A stretch of 64,000 bases of DNA from Planomonospora sp. ID82291 (GTDB lineage: Bacteria > Actinomycetota > Actinomycetes > Streptosporangiales > Streptosporangiaceae). This document shows, piece by piece, positions 52,106 to 59,239 of this stretch. Location: the NCBI RefSeq assembly GCF_015711645.1, contig NZ_JABTEX010000001.1, positions 1,364,001 to 1,428,000 on the forward strand, written 5' to 3'. Numbering within the stretch: the stretch's first letter is position 1; each line of letters starts with the position of its first letter. The notes beneath the pieces were generated by a model. The model was not told the origin of the DNA and ran no database searches. It was given only the letters and a program-made list of their open reading frames with translations. The translations under genes were made by a program, and so were the position numbers.

Positions 52106-52486
52106 CTACTTCCGCTGCTTCTGGGCGATCCGATCCAGCGCCTCCGCCAGCTCAACAGCGGACGAGACCTGAACACCTTCCTGCTCCAGCGACTGGTCAT
52201 CCCAGTCAACGCGCGTCACGTCCAACGTGCCGCCCCGGAAGACCGCAACCACGCACTCGATCGAAGCCCGCTCCATCTGAAGGATGTAGACCGGATCCAT
52301 ACCGGGGGCATCGAACGGGCCCTCCACGGTAAGCGTGATCCCGTCAGCGGCCAGCGCTTCAGACCGATCACGCCTCCATCGCTCCACCGCCGCAACGGTC
52401 GGCTCGTCTTCACCACGAGAATGCAGATCGCCCACAGCCCACGATCCTTGCAGCGTTCGGTAACACCCCGCCTCCGGCAGGGGCAC
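52106..52486 (-). CDS. Hypothetical protein (126 aa), AICE cargo
   Basis: This protein is rich in acidic residues and has the pattern VYILQMERASIECVVAVFRGGTLDVTRVDW, suggesting a small alpha/beta protein such as an immunity protein. The GTG at 52486 follows GGAGCCG; a GTG at 52435 is an alternative start. It is transcribed away from the large palindrome at 52554-52705. Confidence 0.5.
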   Translation of the reverse strand: MPLPEAGCYRTLQGSWAVGDLHSRGEDEPTVAAVERWRRDRSEALAADGITLTVEGPFDAPGMDPVYILQMERASIECVVAVFRGGTLDVTRVDWDDQSLEQEGVQVSSAVELAEALDRIAQKQRK

Positions 52487-52553
52487 TCCGGCTCCGGGAT
52501 GATCGCCAAGGGCGTGCTCATCGCCGCCGGCCTACCGGTGGCTGGGGTAGGGG

Positions 52554-52705
52554 CCTGATCGTCCCGTCTGCCCTCGACCCGGGACAAGCCGAGCAGACCA
52601 CGGGCCGGGGCGCCAGGTCGTTCGTCCGCAGGGCGCTCCACCTGGCGCCCCGGCCCATGCCCTGCTTCCCCTGCGGGCGGGTCGACGGCAGACGGGATGA
52701 TCAGG
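52554..52705. repeat. Large nested inverted repeat (152 bp)
   Basis: Outer arms 52554-52581 and 52678-52705 pair at 26 of 28 positions. Inner arms 52602-52618 and 52640-52656 pair at all 17. The element lies between two divergent cargo genes near the right end of the AICE and is not explained by any gene. Confidence 0.75.
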
Positions 52706-52740
52706 CGGGCGGGGTGCGGGCTTGTCGTGAGCCCTCCACT

Positions 52741-53013
52741 ATGGAGTCCATGGGACAGAACGACATATCGCCGGCCACAGCCGAAGCCGTCGAGACCCGT
52801 GAAGATCTCGCCCGCTTCGTTGAGGCCCTTCACGCAGAGCTGATCAACGGAGCGGTCTGGGAGAACGACCGCCTGGAACGCTTCCTGGAAGCGTTGGCTG
52901 CCTGGATCAGATCATCCCCCGGCTACTACATGAACACGGGTCGTCCTGCCCCTGACAATGCCTCCTGGTCGTTCTTCGCCAACGCGCTGGGAGCGGCAAG
53001 GATCTACGAGTAG
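52741..53013 (+). CDS. DUF7660-like small protein
   Basis: The protein has 90 residues (87 from the second ATG at 52750). The pattern VWENDRLERFLEALAAWIRSSPGYYMN and the ending WSFFANALGAARIYE match a small family I recall as DUF7660, often found beside toxins or in mobile elements. Function unknown. Confidence 0.6.
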   Translation: MESMGQNDISPATAEAVETREDLARFVEALHAELINGAVWENDRLERFLEALAAWIRSSPGYYMNTGRPAPDNASWSFFANALGAARIYE

Positions 53014-53015
53014 GC

Positions 53016-53034
53016 CGTGCCCGTTGCGTGCCCG
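53016..53034. promoter_or_regulatory. Candidate integrase arm-type site, right end
   Basis: CGTGCCCGTTGCGTGCCCG differs by one base from 41440-41458 at the other end of the element. Confidence 0.5.
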
Positions 53035-53137
53035 TCAGCAGAGGGAGCGAGGGGGACTCACGGGGAACCACGGGCAGCCGGACTGCTCCCCCCGCAGGTC
53101 AGCGTTTCCCCAGCTCAGCCACAAAGATCACTAGAGA

Positions 53138-53203
53138 CTTCCCAAGCTGACAGCGCGGGTTCGATTCCCGTCACCCGCTCCAATCACTGAGGCCCAGGTC
53201 AGG
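53138..53203 (+). repeat. att copy 2 (attR of the AICE)
   Basis: These 66 bp are identical to 41323-41388, including the tRNA T-arm and acceptor end. The 5' half of the tRNA is absent, so this is not a tRNA gene. Confidence 0.9.
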
Positions 53204-53237
53204 GAGACGTCCCCAACCCGGGCCTTGATCGTTTCTA

Positions 53238-54464
53238 GTGCCGCATCAGGCAACGTTCGCCCTGTCGACGACGGCGCGTAGGCGCCGGTCGTCGGCATGG
53301 CGGTTGCGCCAGATGATGTAGCGGCGGATCATGCTGCCCTGCTCCTTGTGACTGGCGTGGTCGGTGCCGTCCAGGGCGAAGTAGCGCAGCGCGGTGAACT
53401 GGGCCTCGATGCGATTCAGCCACGAGGAGTTGGTCGGGGTGTAGGCGATCTCGACGTTGCTGGCCGCGGCCCAGTCGCCGACCCGGGCGTCCCTCTTCGT
53501 GGTCAGGTGCGGGGAGAAGTTGTCGCACACGATGGCGATGCGGGTCTCCGGCGGGTAGAGGCTGCGCAGGTAGCGGCAGAACTCCAGGAACCGGGTGCGG
53601 GTCTTGACCGGCTTGATGTGCCCGTAGAGCTTGTCCTTGCCCAGGTCGTAGGCGGCGAACAGGTGCCGGACCCCGTGCGGGCGGGTGTAGGTGGCCCGCC
53701 GTCGGGGCCGGGGCTCGCGGTCGGGGTCCTTGTGCCGTCCGCCGCGTTCGGCCCACTGGCGTCCGGGGTGGGGCTGGAGGTTGAGCGGCCCGAACTCGTC
53801 GACGCAGACGACGACGTCGGGTTCGCCCGGCTCGGGTGTGACCTCGCCGTCGGCGATCGCGTACAGGTGCTCGATGCGGGCCTTCTTGGCGGCGTAGTCC
53901 GGATCGCGGGAGGTCTTCCAGGTCTTCACGCGTTGAAACGAGACGCCCTCCTGGCGGAGCAGAACCCGGAGGCCCTCGTGGCTGATGTCGTCGACCACCC
54001 CCTCGGCGACCAGGAAGTCGGCCAGCTTGGCCAGGCTCCAGGTCGAGAACGGCAGGCCGTGCTCGGCCGGCTTGGACTTGGCGATCTTCTTGATCTCGCG
54101 GCGTTCGGGCAGGGTGAAGGTCCTGGGCCGGCCGCCCCGGTACTTGGGTTGCAGGGAGTCGAAGCCGTCGGTGTTGAAGTTGTGGATGACGTCGCGGACC
54201 CGGTCGGGGCTGGTGAACGTCACCTCGGCGATCTTCGGTACGGGCATGCCCTGGGCCGACAGCAGCACCATCTGCGCGCGCCGCCAGGTCACCACCGATC
54301 CGGTGCCGCGGCGGATGGTCCGCAGCAGTCGTCTGCCTTCGTCGTCGTCGATCTCACGGACCTGTACGCGTTCAGCCACGCCGTTCATCATGGCGGCTCG
54401 GTGCCGTCCGGCGCAGCAGCCGGACGGCAGTTCACAACGAGGCGAACGTTGCCTGATGCGGCAC
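53238..54464. mobile_element. IS630-family insertion sequence, 1227 bp
   Basis: Perfect 24-bp terminal inverted repeats (53238-53261 and 54441-54464) flank a single transposase gene. TA dinucleotides at both borders (53236-53237 and 54465-54466) fit the TA target duplication of IS630/Tc1-type elements. Intact ends and gene suggest recent insertion, here into the sequence just after att copy 2. Confidence 0.93.
53246..54391 (-). CDS. IS630-family transposase
   Basis: This 381-residue transposase has an N-terminal HTH region (GMPVPKIAEVTFTSPDRVRDVI), a Winged-helix_2-like part and the DDE domain: VVCVDEFGPLNL (first Asp), IVCDNFSPH (second Asp) and NRIEAQFTAL (Glu). It is full length with no frameshift. 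Confidence 0.93.
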   Translation of the reverse strand: MMNGVAERVQVREIDDDEGRRLLRTIRRGTGSVVTWRRAQMVLLSAQGMPVPKIAEVTFTSPDRVRDVIHNFNTDGFDSLQPKYRGGRPRTFTLPERREIKKIAKSKPAEHGLPFSTWSLAKLADFLVAEGVVDDISHEGLRVLLRQEGVSFQRVKTWKTSRDPDYAAKKARIEHLYAIADGEVTPEPGEPDVVVCVDEFGPLNLQPHPGRQWAERGGRHKDPDREPRPRRRATYTRPHGVRHLFAAYDLGKDKLYGHIKPVKTRTRFLEFCRYLRSLYPPETRIAIVCDNFSPHLTTKRDARVGDWAAASNVEIAYTPTNSSWLNRIEAQFTALRYFALDGTDHASHKEQGSMIRRYIIWRNRHADDRRLRAVVDRANVA

Positions 54465-54570
54465 TAGAGCCTGCGAGCCGTCTCCCCGGAGGTTCACCGC
54501 CAGTGCGGTGAAGCCGGGAGTCTCCCCGCCTCTCCTCTGTAAGCTCATAGCCAGCGAGAGGAGCCGCCAC

Positions 54571-54903
54571 ATGACCGCGCAGCCACAGGAATTCCCCGCT
54601 TCCATCCCACCGGCACCGGAGAAGACCCTGCGTGCCATCCGCGCCGCGCTGGTCACGCCTCAAGACCGCGAAGCGTTCGACGCCGGGCTCAGAGCCGTAC
54701 TCGACGAAGTCCGGGTCAGCCTGGATCTCAGCGTGCTGAACGCCTTCGTCCACCGCTGGTGGATCTCCGCGTGCGACTCGGCGAAGAACCCCGAAGGACG
54801 CCGCCAGATGCACACCAGGGCCGAGCAGATCATCGCCGGTGAACCATCCCGCCAGGGCAGACCGTGGCGTGAAGTCCTGGCGGAGCGCGGAATCGAGCTG
54901 TAG
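54571..54903 (+). CDS. DUF6247-like antitoxin candidate
   Basis: The 110-residue protein (FDAGLRAVLDEVRVSLDLSVLNAFVHRWWISA) resembles a small actinobacterial family I recall as DUF6247, repeatedly found directly before RelE/ParE-type toxins. AGGAG lies 7 nt before the ATG. Its TAG is immediately followed by the GTG of the toxin gene, so the two are one operon. Confidence 0.65.
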   Translation: MTAQPQEFPASIPPAPEKTLRAIRAALVTPQDREAFDAGLRAVLDEVRVSLDLSVLNAFVHRWWISACDSAKNPEGRRQMHTRAEQIIAGEPSRQGRPWREVLAERGIEL

Positions 54904-55149
54904 GTGTACCAGGTCCTGCTCGACCCGATCGCTGAGGGACAGATCGCCGAACTCCCCGAGGAAGCCTTGCGTCCGCTCGAGGAACTGCTCGCCCTCCTGG
55001 AGATCGCGCCGTGGAGCGGGCAACCGTACAACCCGGCCAATCCCAAGGCGAACATGCTCACCCACGCTTTCGGTGAGCGTGGTCTCGCGACGTACATCGT
55101 GCTGGACGAACAACGCGAGATCTATCTCATCCGGATCGAATGGCCGTAA
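54904..55149 (+). CDS. RelE/ParE-like toxin
   Basis: This 81-residue protein has the RelE fold pattern: MYQVLLDPIAEGQIAELPEEAL, a central helix, and the C-terminal strands GLATYIVLDEQREIYLIRIEW. RelE-type toxins cleave mRNA on the ribosome; ParE-type ones act on gyrase; which applies here cannot be told. Confidence 0.75.
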   Translation: MYQVLLDPIAEGQIAELPEEALRPLEELLALLEIAPWSGQPYNPANPKANMLTHAFGERGLATYIVLDEQREIYLIRIEWP

Positions 55150-55180
55150 CGGCTTCGCACTCGGACTCAACCACCTGCTC

Positions 55181-55459
55181 CTACGGCAAGCGCATGACCG
55201 CTTCGCGGATCAGCGGGTCGGCAGCTCTGTGATCTCTCCTGCAGTGGTCCACCGAGATCACCATCCGAAGCGTCTCGTTTCCGGGTGGAAAAGCATGGGC
55301 GAGGACTTCGTACTCCCGGCCATCCTCACCGAGGACGTGCTCCCAGTCCTTGTCGCCGTTCTCTTCCATCACGGCAAGCTCGTCGTAGCGTGCGACACGT
55401 CGCCACTGGCCCAGGTGCTCCTCCACGATCCCCGCCGCGACCTGCTCGTTCAGCTTCAC
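55181..55459 (-). CDS. Hypothetical protein (92 aa)
   Basis: AAGGTGAT, a good ribosome-binding site, precedes the GTG start. The protein is acidic, with WEHVLGEDGREYEVLAHAF and MVISVDHCRRD. It converges on the toxin gene within the second att-bounded interval. No domain recognised. Confidence 0.55.
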   Translation of the reverse strand: MKLNEQVAAGIVEEHLGQWRRVARYDELAVMEENGDKDWEHVLGEDGREYEVLAHAFPPGNETLRMVISVDHCRRDHRAADPLIREAVMRLP

Positions 55460-55581
55460 CGGATCACCTTGCCGCTCGCGCCATTAGCGTGCCATTAGAC
55501 AGGGTGACGAGGGGTCGACCACGGTCACTCACGACCGGCCCGAGGCCCAGCTCAGCCGCTCTACGAGGCATGATCGATGCA

Positions 55582-55626
55582 CTTCCCAAGCTGACAGCGC
55601 GGGTTCGATTCCCGCCACCCGCTCCA
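55582..55626 (+). repeat. att copy 3
   Basis: The sequence equals the tRNA 3' half from CTTCCCAAG to TCCA with one substitution (T to C in the T-stem 3' side). About 80 bp upstream of it are closely similar to the flank of copy 6 (58570-58645). Confidence 0.88.
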
Positions 55627-55633
55627 AAACCTC

Positions 55634-56059
55634 TCAAGCGAGTACGGCCGGCAGCAGTCTGAACACCGGAATGTGCCGGGGCCGGATCAGAGTGAAGTCT
55701 CGGCGATCGAGCGTCGCGATCTGCGTGACATCCAACCGCTCAGCGATGGCGACGACAGACACATCCGCCGGATCAAGACGCGCGTCCTTGTAGCACCGGA
55801 CGAGTTCGGCCATGCGCCGCACGTCAGCAGGGCAGAGATCGACCAACTCGAACTCTTCCGTCACGAGATCAAGGAACTGGGCATGTACGGCTGCCCCCAT
55901 GTGCTTGTTGATCGTCCAACCGGCTTCGATGAGAACCGTCGAGGGCAGCAGCAGCGGCCCCTCCAGTTCCTCCAAGAGACGTACGCATGAGGCGTGGTGC
56001 TTGTCATCTCGGTCGACGACGGCGATCAGAGGGCCGGTGTCCAGAAGCGTGGCGGTCAC
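55634..56059 (-). CDS. PIN-domain toxin (VapC-like)
   Basis: This 141-residue PIN ribonuclease has the acidic residues in LLDTGPLIAVVD, VLIEAGW, DPADVSVVAIAE and TLDRRDF. The GTG start overlaps the antitoxin stop (GTGA). It lies 8 bp beyond att copy 3. Confidence 0.88.
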   Translation of the reverse strand: MTATLLDTGPLIAVVDRDDKHHASCVRLLEELEGPLLLPSTVLIEAGWTINKHMGAAVHAQFLDLVTEEFELVDLCPADVRRMAELVRCYKDARLDPADVSVVAIAERLDVTQIATLDRRDFTLIRPRHIPVFRLLPAVLA

Positions 56060-56301
56060 ACCGAACGATTGAACCGCTCCGCCAGCAGATCTTCGACCCG
56101 TTCCGACAGATCCCCTTCACCGGAGGCACCGATCCCCGCGATCGACAACCGCCGACGTCCAACCGGCTCATCGATCTCTTCGTCCACGATCTCAGCCAAC
56201 TCCGGATCCGTCTTCACCAGACGCAGCAGACGACGCGCCTGGTCCGGAGAGAGCCGATCGACCAGATGGTGGAGTTCCTCGTGCGCGTACCCGGCAGTCA
56301 T
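56056..56301 (-). CDS. VapB-like antitoxin candidate
   Basis: This 81-residue acidic protein (LHHLVDRLSPDQARRLLRLVK, ELAEIVDEEIDEPVG) precedes and overlaps the PIN toxin gene. The helical N-terminal segment is typical of actinobacterial antitoxins of this type. A TAGACT box ends 7 nt before the ATG and there is no Shine-Dalgarno, so the operon is probably leaderless. Confidence 0.75.
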   Translation of the reverse strand: MTAGYAHEELHHLVDRLSPDQARRLLRLVKTDPELAEIVDEEIDEPVGRRRLSIAGIGASGEGDLSERVEDLLAERFNRSV

Positions 56302-56500
56302 ACCCCTGAGTCTACGTAAGCGTCCGCGCTTACCCCAGCCCAACCGCCGTATCAGCGGTGTCTTGACATCAAGGCTTCGTGCCGGATCCGTGCCAGAACA
56401 GGCGGGAAACCGCGGTCACTCACGGGGACTCACGGTCAACCGGCACACCCTGACCTTCACCCCCGTTTCCCCAGCTCAGCCCAGCATGATCAGTAGCCGG

Positions 56501-56544
56501 TTCCCAAGCTGACAGCGCGGGTTCGATTCCCGTCACCCGCTCCA
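56501..56544 (+). repeat. att copy 4
   Basis: TTCCCAAG through TCCA of the tRNA 3' half is exact over 44 bp. About 90 bp on its left resemble the left flank of copy 5. Confidence 0.88.
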
Positions 56545-56697
56545 AGAAAGAAGGCCCAGCTCAAGAACCTGATCTAGAGCTGATCTTCGTTTTCTTGACG
56601 CTGACGACTCTCGAGCAAGCCTGTCGCGGCTGAAGTCTGCCACCGCGGAAGGAGCAGCGGAGCCCGCGGACTGATCTTAAAAGTGGCCGCCTGTAAC

Positions 56698-57054
56698 TTA
56701 TGCGGTCGCGAGCTGCCGATGATGCACCGTTAGAGGCTCGATTTCAGTGGTGTCGTCGTCGACGACGAGTTCGACGCGGAACCGAACCCCCATTGCCGCA
56801 CCGATGCGCAGCAGTGTCGCTATATCCGGGATACCGCCACCGCCCTCGATACGAGACAGAGCGGGTTGGGACATCCCGGAGCGCTCCGCTACGACCTTCT
56901 GAGACAAGCCTCGACGCCTACGGATCTCACGCAACTGGTCTCCGAGCTCCAGGTCACGGCCCGCCTGCTCGTATTCGGAGTGGGGCTGCGCATCTGCTTC
57001 CATCTCGCGCAGACGCTTCGCCTTGTAGGTTTCCCAACGGCTGTGACCCATCAT
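56698..57054 (-). CDS. HTH antitoxin (HigA-like)
   Basis: This 118-residue protein has an XRE helix-turn-helix (LREIRRRRGLSQKVVAERSGMSQPALSRIE). The ATG overlaps the stop of the upstream toxin gene (ATGA). Toxin-before-antitoxin order is the HigBA arrangement. Confidence 0.88.
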   Translation of the reverse strand: MMGHSRWETYKAKRLREMEADAQPHSEYEQAGRDLELGDQLREIRRRRGLSQKVVAERSGMSQPALSRIEGGGGIPDIATLLRIGAAMGVRFRVELVVDDDTTEIEPLTVHHRQLATA

Positions 57055-57422
57055 GCGCTCCTCTCGAACACGTGCGTGGTGGTTAGGTCGTGCTCAGCCT
57101 CACACCGCTTCTTAGCAGCGATCGCTCGGGCGATGTCGGCGGTCTGCGTCCCGTCCTGTGTCTTACGAAAGACCGTGAGGACCACGATCACCTTGTTGGC
57201 CGGCTTCCAGAAGGTCAACCGCCAGGTCATGCGGTCGAGAGCAACACGCAGCTCGTGCACATCTTCGGCATCCTTCAGCTTCTTCACGTGATCCCCATCA
57301 GGGATGCCGCCAGTGACGAGATAGTCGTCTACGTTCCGCATGACCCGCTGGTAGAGCGGAAAGGAAAGTCCGTCCAGCCAAGACTCCACCTCCGGCTCTA
57401 GATCGATCTCCCACTGAGACAT
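57051..57422 (-). CDS. HigB-type toxin (phage Gp49-like)
   Basis: This 123-residue protein has the pattern EIDLEPEVESWLDGL, KKLKDAEDVHELRVALDRMTWRLTF and VIVVLTVFRKTQ, typical of HigB/Gp49-like mRNA endonucleases. A TACTAT box ends 7 nt before the ATG, so the mRNA is probably leaderless. Confidence 0.88.
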   Translation of the reverse strand: MSQWEIDLEPEVESWLDGLSFPLYQRVMRNVDDYLVTGGIPDGDHVKKLKDAEDVHELRVALDRMTWRLTFWKPANKVIVVLTVFRKTQDGTQTADIARAIAAKKRCEAEHDLTTTHVFERSA

Positions 57423-57808
57423 ACCATAAATAGTATATGCATTCGATGGTAACTCGTGGCGGAGATGATTGCCAGTCCCACCCCCGCATCCACTTCTCGA
57501 TCTTGGTTGCTCGTCCAGGTCCTCCTAGGCGACGTTGATCACGTGCCAGATCCGTTCCAGAGCAGGCAGGGAACCTCTGTCATCCACGGAGACTCACGGT
57601 CAACCGGACTACCCTGACCTGCACCTTCGTTTCCCAGCTCAGCCCGGCAAGATCAGTAGCCGGTTCCCAAGCTGACAGCGCGGGTTCGATTCCCGTCACC
57701 CGCTCCACACACCGAGGCCCAGGTCAGGAAGAGAATCCCGACCCGGGCCTTGATCGTTCCTAGTGCGGCTTCGGCACCGTACGAGATCGAACGCCACTCC
57801 GGCTGCGA
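57423..57808. other. Gap containing att copy 5
   Basis: It holds the HigBA promoter at its left end, a decayed att flank (about 57540-57663) and att copy 5 with tRNA-terminator-like sequence. No gene seen. Confidence 0.5.
57664..57707 (+). repeat. att copy 5
   Basis: An exact 44-bp copy of the tRNA 3' half, followed by GAGGCCCAGGTCAGGA and a stem resembling the tRNA terminator. Confidence 0.88.
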
Positions 57809-58117
57809 TCAGCTCGCCTCCTGCAGCGGCTGGAACTGGACGCTCAACCGCATCTCCAGAGCCTCCGCCAACCGCTCCAGCATCGGGATGGTGGGCATCG
57901 TCCCGCCCGCTTCGAACCGCGCCACCGCCGGCTGCTTCAGCCCCGTACGCTCGGCCAGCTCTGCCTGGGTCAGCCCGAGCTGCTCACGCCGCAGCCGTAC
58001 CGCCTCACCCAGCTCGAACCGGATCCTGGCCGCCTCGTATGCCGCTCCCGCACCAGGGCGGCTCATGATCTCGGCCTTCTTGTCCGCCCAGGCCCTGCGC
58101 TCCCCCATGCCGCTCAC
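57809..58117 (-). CDS. HTH antitoxin (second HigA-like)
   Basis: This 102-residue protein has an XRE HTH (LRREQLGLTQAELAERTGLKQPAVARFE). Its GTG start overlaps the stop of the upstream toxin reading frame (GTGA); an in-frame ATG lies at 58108. It appears intact although the toxin start is missing. Confidence 0.85.
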   Translation of the reverse strand: MSGMGERRAWADKKAEIMSRPGAGAAYEAARIRFELGEAVRLRREQLGLTQAELAERTGLKQPAVARFEAGGTMPTIPMLERLAEALEMRLSVQFQPLQEAS

Positions 58118-58455
58118 TCCTCATCCGCGGTGTGGGCCTCAGCGATGCACCGCCGCATGGCCCGCCACGCACGCTCGATCTCGACGGACTCCCGCATCCG
58201 CTGCTTACGGAACACCGTCAGCATGACGATCCGCCTCCCCGGAGCGATCCAGTAGGTGATCCGTACCGCCTCCCGGTGCAGATGGAACCGCGGCTCCCGC
58301 AGCTTGCCGCGGAGTTGCCGGGTGTAGGGCTCGTCGAGCAGGACACCACGCTCGGCCAGCAGATCGACGTAGAACGCCGCCGTCTCCTGGTCCTCCTGAT
58401 CAAGCGTGTCGAACCACTCATCGACCTCCGGCTCCAGTTCATAACGCGGACGTTA
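58114..58455 (-). pseudogene. HigB-like toxin frame without a start codon
   Basis: The frame reads RYELEPEVDEWFDTLDQEDQ and continues with the expected HigB pattern (RGKLREPRFHLHREAVRITYW, IVMLTVFRKQRMRE) up to the antitoxin overlap. A TAA lies only three codons before RYELEPE and no ATG, GTG or TTG occurs in between, so the usual Met-containing N-terminus is gone. The break lies close to island junction sequence. The toxin is probably inactive unless it uses a non-canonical start. Confidence 0.7.
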
Positions 58456-58645
58456 TAGCGAGAGCAAGAGTCGCGTCCCAAGAACATGAAACCGGGCTTC
58501 TCTGGTGACCGGTCCTTCCTTGGAAGCGTCTGTGGTCACATATGTGATCGTCGTGCCATTAGACAGGGCGACGAGGGGTCGACCACGGTCACTCACGACC
58601 GCCCGAACGCCCAGCTCAGCCATCCTACGAGGCGTGATCGATGCA

Positions 58646-58688
58646 CTTCCCAAGCTGACAGCGCGGGTTCGATTCCCGTCACCCGCTC
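58646..58688 (+). repeat. att copy 6
   Basis: CTTCCCAAG to CCGCTC of the tRNA 3' half, ending CTCTC instead of CTCCA. It is followed by sequence homologous to the region between the tRNA and the integrase at 41389-41458. Confidence 0.85.
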
Positions 58689-58772
58689 TCAAGCTTCAAG
58701 GCTCAAGTCGGAGGGAATCCCCGGATCCTAGGCCCTGATCTTTCTCGGGACCTTCACACGCTTCCGTGTCCG

Positions 58773-58868
58773 TTACGTGCCCGACCCCTCTCGATCTTCA
58801 TCTTTCAGGGCCTCCTCGGTGAGCCTTCCCATGCCGTCGGCGACCTTTCCGCCTCGTTCGCTCTCGGT
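58773..58868 (-). pseudogene. 3' remnant of a second integrase gene
   Basis: The frame ends VADGMGRLTEEALKDEDREGSGT, almost identical to the C-terminus of the integrase at 41448, in the same orientation and at the same distance from an att copy. Similarity stops after about 32 codons. An arm-type motif CGTGTCCGTTACGTGCCCG is kept at 58765-58783. Confidence 0.85.
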
Positions 58869-58906
58869 ACAAAGATTCGAGGCGCGCCGTCGTCGGCCAC
58901 GCGACC

Positions 58907-59230
58907 TCACTGCGAACCGGAGCGGATGCGCCGTCTCACCAAGACGATCAGTCCTATCTGGATGGCAAGCATCACCAGCGCGACCAGTCCCGACGCGGCG
59001 GACATCTCTTCCTCCGAAAGCCCGCCACCGCATTCTGTTATGTTTCCGCCCTCGTACAACACGAGACAGTCGCGCCCCAGGATCGCGGCAGCGATGACCC
59101 AGTTGGCGAGCAGAAGGGGGACCGTCCCCAGGACAAGGGCCAGCATGACGTACTTCACCTTGCCACCGGCGGAGTTCGTCTTTGCCGGAACAGGCTCGAG
59201 ACGCCTGCCCATATCCGAACCAGGACTCAT
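58907..59230 (-). CDS. Small two-helix membrane protein
   Basis: The 107-residue protein has two membrane helices (KYVMLALVLGTVPLLLANWVI and SGLVALVMLAIQIGLIVLV) joined by a loop with two Cys (DCLVLYEGGNITECGGG). Starts at 59230 and 59239 are possible. No family recognised; it lies in the last, decayed part of the island. Confidence 0.5.
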   Translation of the reverse strand: MSPGSDMGRRLEPVPAKTNSAGGKVKYVMLALVLGTVPLLLANWVIAAAILGRDCLVLYEGGNITECGGGLSEEEMSAASGLVALVMLAIQIGLIVLVRRRIRSGSQ

Positions 59231-59239
59231 GCCGAACAT

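Larger units (their letters stand above)
41323..53203. mobile_element. Actinomycete integrative and conjugative element, about 11.9 kb
   Basis: The element is bounded by a 66-bp exact direct repeat and encodes tyrosine integrase, excisionase, RepSA-like replication initiator, an FtsK-like transfer ATPase, small transfer proteins, a GntR regulator with three operators, an HTH-TPR regulator with Nudix hydrolase, and cargo. This is the full minimal set of a pSAM2/pMEA-type AICE, so it may still be mobile. Both ends carry CGTGCCCGTTNCGTGCCCG (41440-41458 and 53016-53034), probable integrase arm sites. Confidence 0.9.

Noticed and set aside
53138-58688. Five additional tRNA genes or tRNA pseudogenes
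   Set aside because: Only the 3' half from the anticodon loop is present each time; D-arm and 5' acceptor strand are missing, as expected for att sites.
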